A stretch of 64,000 bases of DNA from assembly GCF_937123705.1 (NCBI RefSeq), contig NZ_CAKZKO010000098.1, positions 1-64,000 on the forward strand, read 5' to 3'. This document shows, piece after piece, positions 7,966 through 16,693 of the stretch (position 1 is its first letter; each line of letters starts with the position of its first letter). The notes beneath the pieces were generated by a model, which had not been told where the DNA came from, ran no database searches, and worked only from the letters and a program-made list of their open reading frames with translations. The translations under genes were made by a program, and so were the position numbers. This DNA comes from an uncultured Paraglaciecola sp. (GTDB lineage: Bacteria > Pseudomonadota > Gammaproteobacteria > Enterobacterales > Alteromonadaceae).

Positions 7966-8892
7966 ATGTTTGATTATGTTAGTTTATATATATTGTTTTT
8001 TACGGCGTTTATCGCCGCAAATAAAGCTAATGGTAAACTAAAAAGGGTTGTACGCTTGGTTAACAGCACTACTTCACATGATGATGTAGCAAAAGGGGCT
8101 TATAAACAGTCACTTAAAGCGCTTCTACCTTATGGCATGCTGGCGACTAAAAAGTGGCTAGCTGAACAAGGCTTAAGTGCCCATGCCATCGATAACGCAG
8201 TGAAAACAGAAACTTTGTTATTACTGGCTACTGGCGTATATAGCCAGTATTCCCGCTCATTGAGCTGGGAAGGGGTGGTCGCATCAATGCAGCGTATGGA
8301 TATGAACAACTCGGATAATCTGCCTTCGGTTATCGTTGGTGGGTTGTCGGCATTGTCATTATCAGGATTGTCGCAGTATCTGTCGTTAGGCAGTACGCCA
8401 CATATACATTTATATGCACAAGGCAAGTTGCCATCATGGTTGGGGCGTTTGTCGTTGCCCGTTGAATGTGATGGGCATAGTACTAATACGTTGTGGCCTG
8501 AATGGCTGATAAAAGACAAAAGCTTTATCAGGCAGCATGAATGGGAGGCGGATCTGCCCCCTGTGTATTTTTCATGTCCTGAAAAAGCGTTGTTGGAGTT
8601 ACTGGTAGATTTGCCAGACGCGGTTAGCTTTGAGCATGCCGACGAGCTTATGCAAGGCTTAGTGAATTTATCACCCAGAAAGCTCGATACACTTTTAAAA
8701 GCTTGCAAAAGTGTGAAGGTAAAACGCTTGTTTTTCTGGTTAGCTAAGCGCCAAGCTTACCCTTGGTTTACTAAGCTGAATGTCGAGGATTACGACTTAG
8801 GCTCAGGCAAGCGTGTTGTGGCTAAAGGCGGTAAATTGGATACGGATTATTTGATCACTGTGCCGTCACATATGGCAATGGAAAGCGAATAA
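7966..8892 (+). CDS. abiEi: AbiEi-type antitoxin/transcriptional regulator (copy 1)
   Basis: Antitoxin of a type IV AbiE toxin-antitoxin/abortive infection pair. The conserved C-terminal part (SCPEKALLELL, SVKVKRLFFWLA, DLGSGKRVV) parallels the copy at 35883, and the N-terminal winged-helix-like part (LATKKWLAEQG) aligns with the other copy's start. At 308 aa it is about 45 residues longer than copy 2. The first 30 residues (MFDYVSLYILFFTAF) look unlike an AbiEi N-terminus and overlap a repeated operator-like sequence, so a later start (for example TTG at 8056 after AAAAAGGG) is possible. It is followed 16 bp later by the toxin gene. Confidence 0.8.
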   Translation: MFDYVSLYILFFTAFIAANKANGKLKRVVRLVNSTTSHDDVAKGAYKQSLKALLPYGMLATKKWLAEQGLSAHAIDNAVKTETLLLLATGVYSQYSRSLSWEGVVASMQRMDMNNSDNLPSVIVGGLSALSLSGLSQYLSLGSTPHIHLYAQGKLPSWLGRLSLPVECDGHSTNTLWPEWLIKDKSFIRQHEWEADLPPVYFSCPEKALLELLVDLPDAVSFEHADELMQGLVNLSPRKLDTLLKACKSVKVKRLFFWLAKRQAYPWFTKLNVEDYDLGSGKRVVAKGGKLDTDYLITVPSHMAMESE

Positions 8893-8908
8893 CTCTTTAT
8901 AAGTAAGA

Positions 8909-9829
8909 ATGGGCATGGATAGAAACATTATTTATTACAAGCAAGTGCAGTTATTGATGCAGGTTTTACCTTTTGTCGCAAAGCAGGAATGCTTTGCGCT
9001 TAAAGGCGGTACGGCGATCAATCTCTTTGTCAGAGAGTTTCCGCGCTTGTCGGTTGATATTGATTTAGTTTATCTGCCGATGAAAGGCCGTGATGACGCA
9101 TTACAGGAAATATGTGCAGCATTAGATGCCATTAGCGCAGATTTAAAAGTCGCGTTTAAAGATGTTGAGCTAACAGAAGCTTATAAGTCAAAACGCGATG
9201 CGCTCAGACTAATCGTTGGCCGTAATGGCGTGCAGATTAAAGTAGAGTTATCGCCCGTATTACGTGGCACGGTTTACGAGCCGAAGATGATGGAAGTATG
9301 CGCAGCTGTAGAAGATGAATTTGGTTATGCAGAAGTGCCTGTGGTGGCCTTGGCCGATCTCTATGCTGGCAAAATATGCGCGGCATTAGATAGGCAGCAC
9401 CCAAGAGACTTATTCGATGTGAAGTGGCTCTTGGAAAATGAAGGCCTGACGGATGAGATACGAAAAGCATTAATTATCTATCTCTCAAGTCACAATCGGC
9501 CAATGGCCGAATTGTTAAGGCCGCAATTTAAAGAGTTATCGGCTATTTATGCAGGTGAATTTGCAAATATGGCCGAGACGGACGTACCGCTTGAAGAGCT
9601 GGTGGCCGTGAGAAAGCGTTTGGTAGAGCTTATTCACCAAGGGCTAACCGATAGTGAGAAAGGCTTTTTACTGTCGTTTAAAAACCGTGAGCCGGATTGG
9701 GCGTTGCTTGGTCTTGATAATGTAAGTGAACTTCCGGCCATTAAATGGAAACAGATTAATCTGGCCAAAATGCCAGATGACAAACATAAGCTGGCGTTAG
9801 ACAAGCTAAAAGAAGTACTGAGTGTTTGA
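8909..9829 (+). CDS. abiEii: AbiEii-type nucleotidyltransferase toxin (copy 1)
   Basis: 306-aa member of the AbiEii/DUF1814 nucleotidyltransferase family, the toxin that the upstream AbiEi neutralises. The polymerase-beta-like signature is visible: GGTAINLF near residue 32, then SVDIDLVYL near residue 50. The C-terminal family motif KICAALDRQHPRDLFDVKWLL is also present. Start is ATG 8909 or 8915. Such toxins transfer nucleotides to tRNA or other acceptors; the substrate here is unknown. It lies at the element end, next to the attachment site, as in element 2, which suggests a stabilising (addiction) or phage-defence role. Confidence 0.9.
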   Translation: MGMDRNIIYYKQVQLLMQVLPFVAKQECFALKGGTAINLFVREFPRLSVDIDLVYLPMKGRDDALQEICAALDAISADLKVAFKDVELTEAYKSKRDALRLIVGRNGVQIKVELSPVLRGTVYEPKMMEVCAAVEDEFGYAEVPVVALADLYAGKICAALDRQHPRDLFDVKWLLENEGLTDEIRKALIIYLSSHNRPMAELLRPQFKELSAIYAGEFANMAETDVPLEELVAVRKRLVELIHQGLTDSEKGFLLSFKNREPDWALLGLDNVSELPAIKWKQINLAKMPDDKHKLALDKLKEVLSV

Positions 9830-9955
9830 TTTATAGTACTTAGTTATTTTGCTAGAATAGCGCTCAAATTTTTCAATGCTTTGATGGGAGGTAAGGCTGG
9901 CTGAGAGTCACCTAGCTGCTTGAAGATCAGGGCTTAGAGTTAACTTTATTTTTTT

Positions 9956-9975
9956 GTACAAATAGTTGTACAAAA
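9956..9975 (+). promoter_or_regulatory. Paired GTACAAA arm-type sites at the right end of element 1
   Basis: Two GTACAAA repeats start at 9956 and 9968 (12-bp spacing). The same pair with the same spacing occurs at 37636/37648 (right end of element 2) and 10190/10202 (left end of element 2). In both right ends the first repeat lies exactly 84 bp before the TATCATC core. These look like integrase arm-binding sites. They lie in the leader that also supplies a promoter and ribosome site for the prfC start. Confidence 0.65.
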
Positions 9976-9990
9976 CGGGAATTTAGATAC

Positions 9991-10068
9991 ATGGCAAACG
10001 CCGATTTTCTTAATGAAATCAATAAGCGAAGAACTTTCGCTATCATCTCTCACCCAAATTCGAACTGA
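9991..10068 (+). pseudogene. prfC: 5' stub of prfC carried by element 1
   Basis: The ORF reads [20 protein letters not shown], then HP and three junction codons to a TGA at 10066. It is homologous to the first 22 residues of the intact prfC at 37671 ([15 protein letters not shown]) and is cut off exactly at the attachment core. It must once have been fused to prfC as the element-supplied start, before element 2 integrated between it and the rest of the gene. It is a 25-codon remnant with no function of its own, although its promoter may still be active. Confidence 0.9.
10039..10055 (+). other. Attachment core, junction of element 1 and element 2 (attL of element 2)
   Basis: GCTATCATCTC at 10039-10049 is identical to 37719-37729, and 15 of 17 positions match over the two 17-nt windows. 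In both places the core lies at the same codons of prfC (AIISHP). SXT/R391-type elements integrate in the 5' end of prfC in this way. It marks the left boundary of the 27.7-kb element 2. Confidence 0.8.
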
Positions 10069-10187
10069 TAAGACACCCTGAGTCACCTTAAGACACAAAC
10101 TATAATTAAATCAAAAAGTTATGTCTTGTCTGGGGTTGTCATATTGACGACCAAAGTCCCCATTTGTCATGCTGAGTCATGCAAAAT

Positions 10188-10279
10188 AAGTACAAATTTG
10201 AGTACAAATTTTGCGATTCAATGAGCACTTAAATTTATTTGTACTTGTTCATTGTAATCAATGACTTGGAGTACAAAGC
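10188..10279. promoter_or_regulatory. Integrase arm-type repeats and int leader of element 2
   Basis: GTACAAAT repeats start at 10190 and 10202, an inverted copy (ATTTGTAC) lies at about 10237-10244, and AGTACAAAG lies just before the int ATG. The first pair matches the right-end pair at 37636/37648 at 22 of 23 positions. The cluster next to int is the expected position of one attP arm. It probably overlaps the int promoter, so integrase binding could also repress its own gene. Confidence 0.65.
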
Positions 10280-11557
10280 ATGGCAATCACTGAATCATGG
10301 TTAAAAGCAAACCACGGTAAGGCTCGAACAAAGTCACTCGTGAAATCAGATCGCGATGGCGTGTGTGTTCGCGTTTCTCCCAAAGGCAAAATCACCTATA
10401 GCCTTCGATACTATTACAACGGAAAACAAACCACTGCCGATATTGGAACCTACCCTCTCATGACGTTGAAGGAGGCGAGGACGGAAAACCAAAGGCTTCG
10501 AAAAAAGTTAGAGCAAGGTCATGATCCAAAGGTAGTTCGCCAACTCGAACGCCAAGCGATGATCGCTGCCAAATCCTTGGAAGGGTTATTTGACCTTTGG
10601 TACGAAAGTTATTGCATCAAAAACAAGAAAGGCCATTTTGAAATCAGGAGGAGCTTTGAAATTCATGTATTCGGAAAAGGAGGCTTTGGCCACTTGCCTG
10701 CCGATAAGGTCAGTCTTCATACATGGCTTGAGTTACTTGAGCGGTTAGCTGAAACAACTCCAGCTATAGCTGAACGTATTCTGGTTAATGCGAAACAGAT
10801 GCTCAAATTTGCGGTTAAACGAAAGCTTATTCCAGCAAACCCGTTGTCGGACATTTACGCAAAAGAAGATTTACAGATTAAAAAGCGGTCTGTAGACCGA
10901 CACCTTTCTGATGAAGAAATCAAAATGGTATGGCTTGCGATTGATCGCTCGCGCATCACTCCAAAAAATAAGCTCTTTGTAAAGTTATGCCTGATCTATG
11001 GCTGCCGAAATGGTGAGCTACGCCAGTCTAAAAAAACAGACTTTGATTTTGAGAAGAAAATCTGGACGATACCGCCAGAAAATCACAAGCTTGGGAAGAG
11101 CACTGAAAAACCATTGTTAAGACCGATTACACCAACAATCGAAGGCTATCTAAAGGAAGCCTTTGAACTGAGTGCTGGAAGTAGCCATGTGTTTACTAAT
11201 GATGGCTCAGATGAAGTGCTTGGCGTTAGAGCCCCGCTCGCCATTCCCTACAATATTATGCAGTACCTGCGGCGCAAAGAGTCGTTTGAAATTGAGCATT
11301 TCAGCATGCACGATTTACGTCGCACTTGCCGCTCAAATTTATCGTCCATTACAGAATTTCACGTCGCTGAAATTATGTTGGGGCATAGTATTGGGCGTAT
11401 TGTTCAAACGTATGACCAATATGATTATTTGAAGGAGCAAGCTGAAGCTTATGAGAAGTGGTGCAAGCGTATTTTTGAGATCGTTGAAGGAAAGACGCCA
11501 CCTCAGGTGCCTGTAAACGACAATGTAGTGAAGTTAGATTTCCGAAATAGGGGTTAG
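10280..11557 (+). CDS. int: Tyrosine integrase of element 2 (prfC-directed)
   Basis: 425-aa P4-type tyrosine recombinase that inserts and excises the element at prfC. The N-terminal DUF4102-like arm-binding domain (about residues 5-85) includes YYYNGKQTTADIGTYPLMTLKEAR. A SAM-like core-binding domain lies at about 100-200. The catalytic residues are visible: Arg in YGCRNGELR (about 240), HDLRR (about 343), LGHS (about 370) and the Tyr nucleophile in QTYDQYDY (about 380). It reads away from the core at 10039, with the arm-site cluster directly upstream. Confidence 0.93.
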   Translation: MAITESWLKANHGKARTKSLVKSDRDGVCVRVSPKGKITYSLRYYYNGKQTTADIGTYPLMTLKEARTENQRLRKKLEQGHDPKVVRQLERQAMIAAKSLEGLFDLWYESYCIKNKKGHFEIRRSFEIHVFGKGGFGHLPADKVSLHTWLELLERLAETTPAIAERILVNAKQMLKFAVKRKLIPANPLSDIYAKEDLQIKKRSVDRHLSDEEIKMVWLAIDRSRITPKNKLFVKLCLIYGCRNGELRQSKKTDFDFEKKIWTIPPENHKLGKSTEKPLLRPITPTIEGYLKEAFELSAGSSHVFTNDGSDEVLGVRAPLAIPYNIMQYLRRKESFEIEHFSMHDLRRTCRSNLSSITEFHVAEIMLGHSIGRIVQTYDQYDYLKEQAEAYEKWCKRIFEIVEGKTPPQVPVNDNVVKLDFRNRG

Positions 11558-11600
11558 TCTGCTTGAGCTGTATTCCTTGCTAGGGAAGGCAATGCACGCA

Positions 11601-11867
11601 CTAAAAATGATCAGGTCTGCCTGCTGCCTTGTCATGCTCACGGCAAACATAGGCGACAATATTGTCGAAGGCATCTTCAAAGAAAACGCCGTTTTCTTCT
11701 ACGTCTATGTTGGCCAGATTTACGAGCCATTCAGCTTCAATATTGTAAACCTCTTGGATGTAATCAAATGTCTTCCACATGAGAAGATCGCCCCTAAACG
11801 GACGGAATGTTCCGTCCGGCATCGGTAGCATTCGAATTTCTGTATTTGGTTGTCTTGTCTGTTGCAT
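11601..11867 (-). CDS. 88-aa acidic protein, end of the coupling-protein operon
   Basis: 88 aa, acidic (IEAEWLVNLANIDVEENGVFFEDAFDNIVAY), cytoplasmic, with no recognised domain. It faces int tail to tail and lies 44 bp beyond the upstream 248-aa gene, so it is likely the last gene of the minus-strand operon that begins near 16801. No convincing Shine-Dalgarno is seen before its ATG, which lowers confidence. The opposite-strand ORF over the same bases looks like a shadow. Confidence 0.5.
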   Translation of the reverse strand: MQQTRQPNTEIRMLPMPDGTFRPFRGDLLMWKTFDYIQEVYNIEAEWLVNLANIDVEENGVFFEDAFDNIVAYVCREHDKAAGRPDHF

Positions 11868-11911
11868 GGCTTATTATTCTCACAATTTTTTATGGCGAAC
11901 AATATTAATTT

Positions 11912-12658
11912 CTATGTCATTGATCTGACTCTATTAAATGGCTTGCTAATATTTTTAGTTTTAGGCCTTTCTACATCCGGTGATGGATTCAAGTTTCGTT
12001 CGTAGTTGCGTTCTACAGAGCTGTGAACTTGCCTTTCGATAGTGCCTCCAATCGTATATTCCCTCCGAACCTCCTTCTTTTTCGTTTTACTCTGCTCCTT
12101 GCCGTTTTTATAGTTGATGTCCTTTTTTGAGGCTGTAATTACTTCTGAGGTCTTATTGTTTACCTTGTTTTGAAAACTGACTTTTGAAGAGGTGATTTCT
12201 GTTTTCCTGCTAATTGCACCGTCCGGCGTATATTCCGTTACCAATTTTTGCTTTTTGGTATCTACTGCCGGTGGTGATTGTTTTCCGACTGGAGCCTTGC
12301 CAAACAAATCCTTTGCAAATGATCCAAAGCTGCGTTTTTGTTTCATTTCTTTCTGGTTTGCTTCGCTGCTCTTTGACTCTTTGGAAATACTTTTCTTAAC
12401 GAACCGTTCCTGCATATTGTTCTTTCCAGCTGAAATGCGATCTAGGCGTTGTTGAATACGTATTTCCACATTTTCCAAAGCAATGCGTTGGTAGTTTTTG
12501 TTCTTCAATTCAGTGGAATTCTTCAGGCGTTTAGCCTCCTTATAAACGAATATGTCTTTGTATTGATTATGGTGTTGGATCGCTCTTCTGGTGATCGCAT
12601 CCGCGCGATCACCAATGGTTTTGTATTCTTTTGAGCGTGTAAATTCAGGCTGTTTCAT
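11912..12658 (-). CDS. 248-aa basic, low-complexity protein, function unknown
   Basis: Start chosen at MKQPEFTRSKEYKT (ATG 12658), which follows a GGAG site at good spacing; the frame extends to 12679. The protein is very rich in Lys, Ser, Asn and Glu. The N-terminal half is probably helical (ITRRAIQHHNQYKDIFVYKEAKRL). Two related tail segments (KLVTEYTPDGAISRKTEI and VRREYTIGGTIERQVHSS) form an internal imperfect repeat. No membrane segment. Position in the coupling-protein operon suggests a nucleic-acid-binding transfer accessory, but this is inference. Confidence 0.65.
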   Translation of the reverse strand: MKQPEFTRSKEYKTIGDRADAITRRAIQHHNQYKDIFVYKEAKRLKNSTELKNKNYQRIALENVEIRIQQRLDRISAGKNNMQERFVKKSISKESKSSEANQKEMKQKRSFGSFAKDLFGKAPVGKQSPPAVDTKKQKLVTEYTPDGAISRKTEITSSKVSFQNKVNNKTSEVITASKKDINYKNGKEQSKTKKKEVRREYTIGGTIERQVHSSVERNYERNLNPSPDVERPKTKNISKPFNRVRSMT

Positions 12659-12679
12659 AATGGTCTCCAAGATGAACAA

Positions 12680-12892
12680 TTAGTGAGATACTTGGTTTTG
12701 TTTAGTGACATTCATTCGTTCCAGATCGAATTCCTCAATGGTGCTGACTAGCCATCGATTGGACGAACCCTGCTCTTGTAAGTCAGGCAGAGGCAGAGGT
12801 CTTTTTTTCCTCTTCATCATTCGAAATACTGTTCTTGGTGAAATTTCCCAGCGATCGGCGAGTTCACGAGTCGTATAAAACATCTTATTCAT
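12680..12892 (-). CDS. Small helix-turn-helix DNA-binding protein (AlpA/excisionase-like)
   Basis: 70 aa. The segment FYTTRELADRWEISPRTVFRMMKRKK is a MerR/AlpA-type helix-turn-helix that fits the 'excisionase family DNA-binding' group. It starts with a 4-bp ATGA overlap with the upstream 122-aa gene, inside the coupling-protein operon. It could regulate the operon or act as a recombination directionality factor for the prfC integrase. The sequence alone does not decide. Confidence 0.75.
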   Translation of the reverse strand: MNKMFYTTRELADRWEISPRTVFRMMKRKKRPLPLPDLQEQGSSNRWLVSTIEEFDLERMNVTKQNQVSH

Positions 12893-13257
12893 AGCTGCTC
12901 TCCGTTTGTGTTTTGTTGTTCCAAAAATGAATGTCTAAAAGTGCTAAGTAAGTGAAGCTCCTCATGGAGCGTGTTGGTGACGATGATCTCTATAAACCTT
13001 CTCATGGCCATTCGCTGTCCTTTATACTTAAGAAGCAAGGCTGTCTCATGGTGCCCCCAGCATGAGACAGGCTGCCCCATATTTTGTGAGAGCATGGATA
13101 GATAGCCCGATAAGTACGTCAGTCCTTTCGGGACTTCTATGACTATTTTTTCAGTTTCCACGATGCCTTGAAGCTGTCGCATTGGGCAGCCAAGAAGGTC
13201 GTGAGATTTATCGCAAACAGCTTTTGCTTGTCGCTCTAATTCAGATAAGTTGTTCAT
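12889..13257 (-). CDS. 122-aa protein of the coupling-protein operon, function unknown
   Basis: 122 aa, starting 5 bp after the coupling-protein stop and overlapping the next gene by 4 bp, so it is firmly in the operon. No membrane segment is seen. The middle (YLSGYLSMLSQNMGQPVSCWGHHETALLLKY) and C-terminus look helical; three cysteines and a WGHH motif are present, but no known metal site. I do not recognise the family. A transfer accessory role is inferred from context. Confidence 0.65.
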   Translation of the reverse strand: MNNLSELERQAKAVCDKSHDLLGCPMRQLQGIVETEKIVIEVPKGLTYLSGYLSMLSQNMGQPVSCWGHHETALLLKYKGQRMAMRRFIEIIVTNTLHEELHLLSTFRHSFLEQQNTNGEQL

Positions 13258-13262
13258 TGTCT

Positions 13263-14870
13263 TTAACCCTCAAAATGCGGCATTGGGAAATTTCTTTGAT
13301 CTCGGATAAAGTCCTTTAACCAGTGAATCTCCCACCACGGTTTTCTATCGATGACATAGATTTTTGACTTTGCATCTAGGATGGCCTTACCTTCAAAGTC
13401 TTGAGAAATTTGGCTCAGTGGCAAGTTAGGAACTTGTACTTCACTTGCAGACAAACCGCCCGTTTCTGCACCTACCCCTGCGTTGGTACTAGGTGTGGCG
13501 ACTAGTTCTGACCGATATCCCCCTTTTTCAGAAAGGTCTTTGGCGTGTTGTCCCGCAACAGCCCAAGAAAGCGTGATAGCCGTTTCTTCAAACGGCATGT
13601 ATCCGCCATCATCTTTGTATTGGTTGTACCCGTTACGATCTTGGGCAAATGTCCAGATTCGGATAAGGCGTGAACGATAAAGTCGTAGGGCTTTCATCAT
13701 GGATTGAACACGAGGAATATTGACGAACTCATCCAGCATGAATGTCGTTCGTACATTGCCATCGGCTGATGCAATCGCTGTCACCAGATATTCGAGAACA
13801 TCGGCCACGTATGTACCATGTGAATCGATATACTTGTCTGGAACCATCACATAGATTGCTTGGGGGCGATCTTTTAACAACCGTGCGTCAAAGTCAGTTT
13901 TAGTGCAGGACGCTCTTAAAACAGAGCCTTCGGCATATAATGAAAATGCATCGGTAAAGGCTTCCATTACCCATTCCCATTGGTCTGATTTTTCGCCGTA
14001 CTGATCAAATAATTTCTTAGCTACTCTGGCAACGTATCCTTCGCCAGCAGAGCTTTCAGTCATACGCTCTAACGACATCTTAAATTCTTCGTGAGTGTAG
14101 GTTCCAATATCCCAAAATGTGGCAGGGTTACACGTAACTGGAGAGTTGGTTGCTAGCTCAACTAAGAAGCAATCTGCTATGCGTGAAGCGTCTTTATGTA
14201 TCCAGCTATTCGCACCGAATCTATTGGGGTCGCCAAATCGCTGGAATATTTTTCGTTTTGCCTGATCAACGATTTTGTGCCCTCGTTGTGCTAAATCGGT
14301 AATGTCTGAAAACACATTCAAGCAATGATTGGGGAACTCATTCATGTTCCAAGGGTTAATGAATATGGGCTCTATTCCATCCAGCTCGGCTCGCCCTTCA
14401 GCAGTGCACCAACTCATTTCCCCCTTTATATCAAGCACCACAATGCTCTCTGGTGTTTTCCCCATTGATAACGAGATGGTAGCCGGTATTGAAACGGTAG
14501 AGCTTTTTCCTCCCCCAGGAAATGAGCAGGTTGAAATGTGGTAGTCCCACGGTAAAAACATCGGGTAACCATCGATAAATCCTAAAAAAGGGCCACAAAA
14601 GTCGTTTCTAAATCCAGCCTCTATTGCATCGTCAAGTGAGCCAAGACCTACATTCTCTTGTCGTCCACTAACAATATTCTCAATAATTTTTTGATGGTTA
14701 AACGCTGCGTTCTTTTGAGCAACGCTTCGGCCATGATGGTTGTGCCATATTTCGAATAGGCGGTTAGCCGTAAACATCGCTTGAAATACACCGTTTAATC
14801 CAAATGGCGATTTTTTACCGCGTTTAGATAAAAAACCTCCTTGGCTTTGACCTTGGTTTCTATTGTTCAT
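13263..14870 (-). CDS. VirD4/TraG-type coupling ATPase without N-terminal membrane anchor
   Basis: 535-aa member of the type IV coupling protein superfamily, the ATPase that brings relaxosome DNA to a secretion channel. Walker A GGGKSST lies at about residues 119-125, a Walker B-like IVVLDIKGE near 148, and TFMLDEFVNIP further on, the latter typical of TraG/TraD. Canonical VirD4 proteins start with two membrane helices. This one begins with a polar Gln/Gly/Lys-rich tail and shows no hydrophobic helix in the first 100 residues. Two membrane proteins are encoded directly upstream and may supply the anchor. Its start overlaps the upstream stop by 11 bp. Confidence 0.85.
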   Translation of the reverse strand: MNNRNQGQSQGGFLSKRGKKSPFGLNGVFQAMFTANRLFEIWHNHHGRSVAQKNAAFNHQKIIENIVSGRQENVGLGSLDDAIEAGFRNDFCGPFLGFIDGYPMFLPWDYHISTCSFPGGGKSSTVSIPATISLSMGKTPESIVVLDIKGEMSWCTAEGRAELDGIEPIFINPWNMNEFPNHCLNVFSDITDLAQRGHKIVDQAKRKIFQRFGDPNRFGANSWIHKDASRIADCFLVELATNSPVTCNPATFWDIGTYTHEEFKMSLERMTESSAGEGYVARVAKKLFDQYGEKSDQWEWVMEAFTDAFSLYAEGSVLRASCTKTDFDARLLKDRPQAIYVMVPDKYIDSHGTYVADVLEYLVTAIASADGNVRTTFMLDEFVNIPRVQSMMKALRLYRSRLIRIWTFAQDRNGYNQYKDDGGYMPFEETAITLSWAVAGQHAKDLSEKGGYRSELVATPSTNAGVGAETGGLSASEVQVPNLPLSQISQDFEGKAILDAKSKIYVIDRKPWWEIHWLKDFIRDQRNFPMPHFEG

Positions 14871-15510
14871 TTTTTGTCACCTGTTCATCAAATGCCTTCA
14901 TGATGTCTTCAACATTAACGGGTTCAATGCCGAACTCTTCTGCCGTTGGCATGTTCGTAGCGATGTCGTTGAACATTTGGGTTCTGTTGCCTTCTAATGT
15001 CCTTTTAATTTCTTCGGCCATATCATCCCGAGTGACTTCACCCATTGCGCATGCGCCCGCCAACTCTGGTATCTTGAACGTAACGGCAGCAGCGCAGCCA
15101 ATATCGCTTAAGGAGCTCACGGCGGCTTTTCCTCCTAAGCTGGATTTCAGAACTTCAGATGCCGTTGCTAAAGCTTGTCGATCCATTTCCATCGCGGTGT
15201 TCATCGCGTTCTTAATGGCTTCGTTGTAAGCGGTTACCGCAATGGTCTGACGCTGTTCCTGTTGCTGAGCAAAGTTAAGAAGCCATTCTTGAAAGAACTC
15301 GGCTTTTGCACTTTGTTTTATGTGTTCCTCTTCCATCGTTCCCGTAGAGGTTCCCGCGTTGGAGAGCAATTTGCGCATGATGGTGTTCTCGGGAGCTACT
15401 GAGAGCTCATGTATCACCACTAAGCCAATGAGAATGAAAGGCAGCATCGAAAGAATCGATCCGATTAATAAGCCTTTAGCCATACCGCTAGATTGATTTT
15501 GATTATTCAT
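14860..15510 (-). CDS. 216-aa single-span membrane protein of the coupling operon
   Basis: One N-terminal membrane segment (LIGSILSMLPFILIGLVVIHEL, residues 11-32 roughly) is followed by a soluble, mostly helical region with a possible coiled coil (EFFQEWLLNFAQQQEQRQ). The start follows AGGAG at 9 bp. Not a recognised VirB family. The gene lies between a larger membrane protein and the coupling ATPase with overlaps or short gaps, so the three products probably form one complex (inference). Confidence 0.7.
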   Translation of the reverse strand: MNNQNQSSGMAKGLLIGSILSMLPFILIGLVVIHELSVAPENTIMRKLLSNAGTSTGTMEEEHIKQSAKAEFFQEWLLNFAQQQEQRQTIAVTAYNEAIKNAMNTAMEMDRQALATASEVLKSSLGGKAAVSSLSDIGCAAAVTFKIPELAGACAMGEVTRDDMAEEIKRTLEGNRTQMFNDIATNMPTAEEFGIEPVNVEDIMKAFDEQVTKNEQ

Positions 15511-15519
15511 ATCGTTCTC

Positions 15520-16677
15520 CTAGTGTTTAGTAGAGTTGGCTGGTGAAGCTGAGATATGCGAAATAGCCTCGGTATTGTTAAAAGTGGTAGGTGGGGTATA
15601 TTCAGAACCCTCATTCTCTTCGACTCTGTGGGTGTTTTGGATTATGTGGATGCCAAGCATGAGCCAGCCGAAGAGCGCAAGAACGGCAGACATGAGCCAG
15701 ATAAACAAACCGTTAGAGCTAGAGGTCAATATTTCCCAATCGCTGGGCTTATACATCGGCTGGATATGTACGAGCTTTCCGCGCTTGAGTTTGTTGGTGA
15801 TCGCCTCATATCGATCTGCATGCTTGTTGTAGTAATTGAAGAGAGTTCGCGAACCAACGGAGCTGATACCTTGAGCAATGTACTGATTAGCTGAGGTATC
15901 GTAAGCATCGGCCAAATTCTCAAAGGTGCGAATGGGAAGGAGGTTTTTTAGCTCATTGAATGTCTCGGACAGCTTGGCAATCTCTTCTTCGGCTTTGTTT
16001 AGTTTTTGATCAAAGCTGAGGTTTTTCATCTCAGGGATAAAATCGAGACTTATATAGAGCTCATTAGCTCGCTCAATGATAGGCTGGTACTCATTGGATA
16101 CGTCCATGATCTCGCTCAAGGCGTTATCTGCGGCAGATTGGTAATTGGTGAGTACGAGAGTGGTTTGGCCATCGCCTCCACCTTCTTTGCCAACACAGCC
16201 AGACGCGCGCTCACAAGTGAGCCATGTACTAGTGGTCGCAGAAACAGTCTTGAGGGTGACCTTTTCATCTTCAGCGTACTGAAACAGGGCGTTAGTTCCT
16301 TTGCCGTCCTTTACAACGTCCTCGATAAAGGCGTTGAGCCACTCCTGACGCATAGGATCGCCTCCAATGAACCAAGCGTTCATAAGTAGAGAGATAGCGA
16401 CCAGAAAAGTAACGATAAAGGCGAGTACACCGAGGTTGGCGGTACGCTTAGTTGAATGAGGTTGCTGCGCAAGTTCCAAGCCCTTAAGAAATGCCGTGAA
16501 ACTAATGGAAAATAGAACGAGAGCGAACATAAGCGTAAAAGCAAACGCTTGACCTGCTTGTCCGCTGACCGCCAGCTTGTCGTAGATTGATCCGCTGCTG
16601 ACACCTGAATCTACTGCCAGTAGAATAAAGGCGAGTGCTACCATCATGGGTGGGTATGTGATTACTTTCTGCTTCAT
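15520..16677 (-). CDS. 385-aa multi-span membrane protein of the coupling operon
   Basis: Three N-terminal hydrophobic segments (about residues 8-25, 45-63 and 84-104), a large soluble domain of about 220 residues with helical/coiled stretches (LNKAEEEIAKLSETFNELKNL) and a cysteine pair (TCERASGC), and a C-terminal segment (LFIWLMSAVLALFGWLMLGI). No family recognised; it does not resemble VirB6 or VirB3. Second or first gene of the operon depending on whether the 35-aa ORF upstream is real. Possibly the membrane platform for the anchor-less coupling ATPase (inference). Confidence 0.7.
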   Translation of the reverse strand: MKQKVITYPPMMVALAFILLAVDSGVSSGSIYDKLAVSGQAGQAFAFTLMFALVLFSISFTAFLKGLELAQQPHSTKRTANLGVLAFIVTFLVAISLLMNAWFIGGDPMRQEWLNAFIEDVVKDGKGTNALFQYAEDEKVTLKTVSATTSTWLTCERASGCVGKEGGGDGQTTLVLTNYQSAADNALSEIMDVSNEYQPIIERANELYISLDFIPEMKNLSFDQKLNKAEEEIAKLSETFNELKNLLPIRTFENLADAYDTSANQYIAQGISSVGSRTLFNYYNKHADRYEAITNKLKRGKLVHIQPMYKPSDWEILTSSSNGLFIWLMSAVLALFGWLMLGIHIIQNTHRVEENEGSEYTPPTTFNNTEAISHISASPANSTKH

Positions 16678-16693
16678 GGTGAAGTCCTCTAAT

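Larger units (their letters stand above)
1..10055. mobile_element. Element 1, right part of a prfC-integrated element (left end outside window)
   Basis: This is the right-hand part of an integrative element. It ends at the prfC core at 10039-10055, where a 5' prfC stub is cut off by the left end of a second element. Cargo runs from a type III restriction-modification operon through an XRE/ImmA module to a 59-aa gene, ardA, abiEi and abiEii. The last five features (59-aa gene, leader, ardA, hairpin, AbiE pair) recur in the same order at the right end of element 2, which shows that the two are related. The integrase and left boundary of element 1 are not in the window, so its size and transfer genes are unknown. 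Confidence 0.75.

Noticed and set aside
8130..8708. 192-aa minus-strand ORF inside abiEi copy 1
   Set aside because: Fully contained opposite a gene with a clear family match and not conserved in copy 2.
11577..11828. Plus-strand 83-aa ORF after int
   Set aside because: Lies opposite the 88-aa minus-strand ORF, starts without a clear ribosome site and has a composition typical of an antisense shadow (many Cys and Met).
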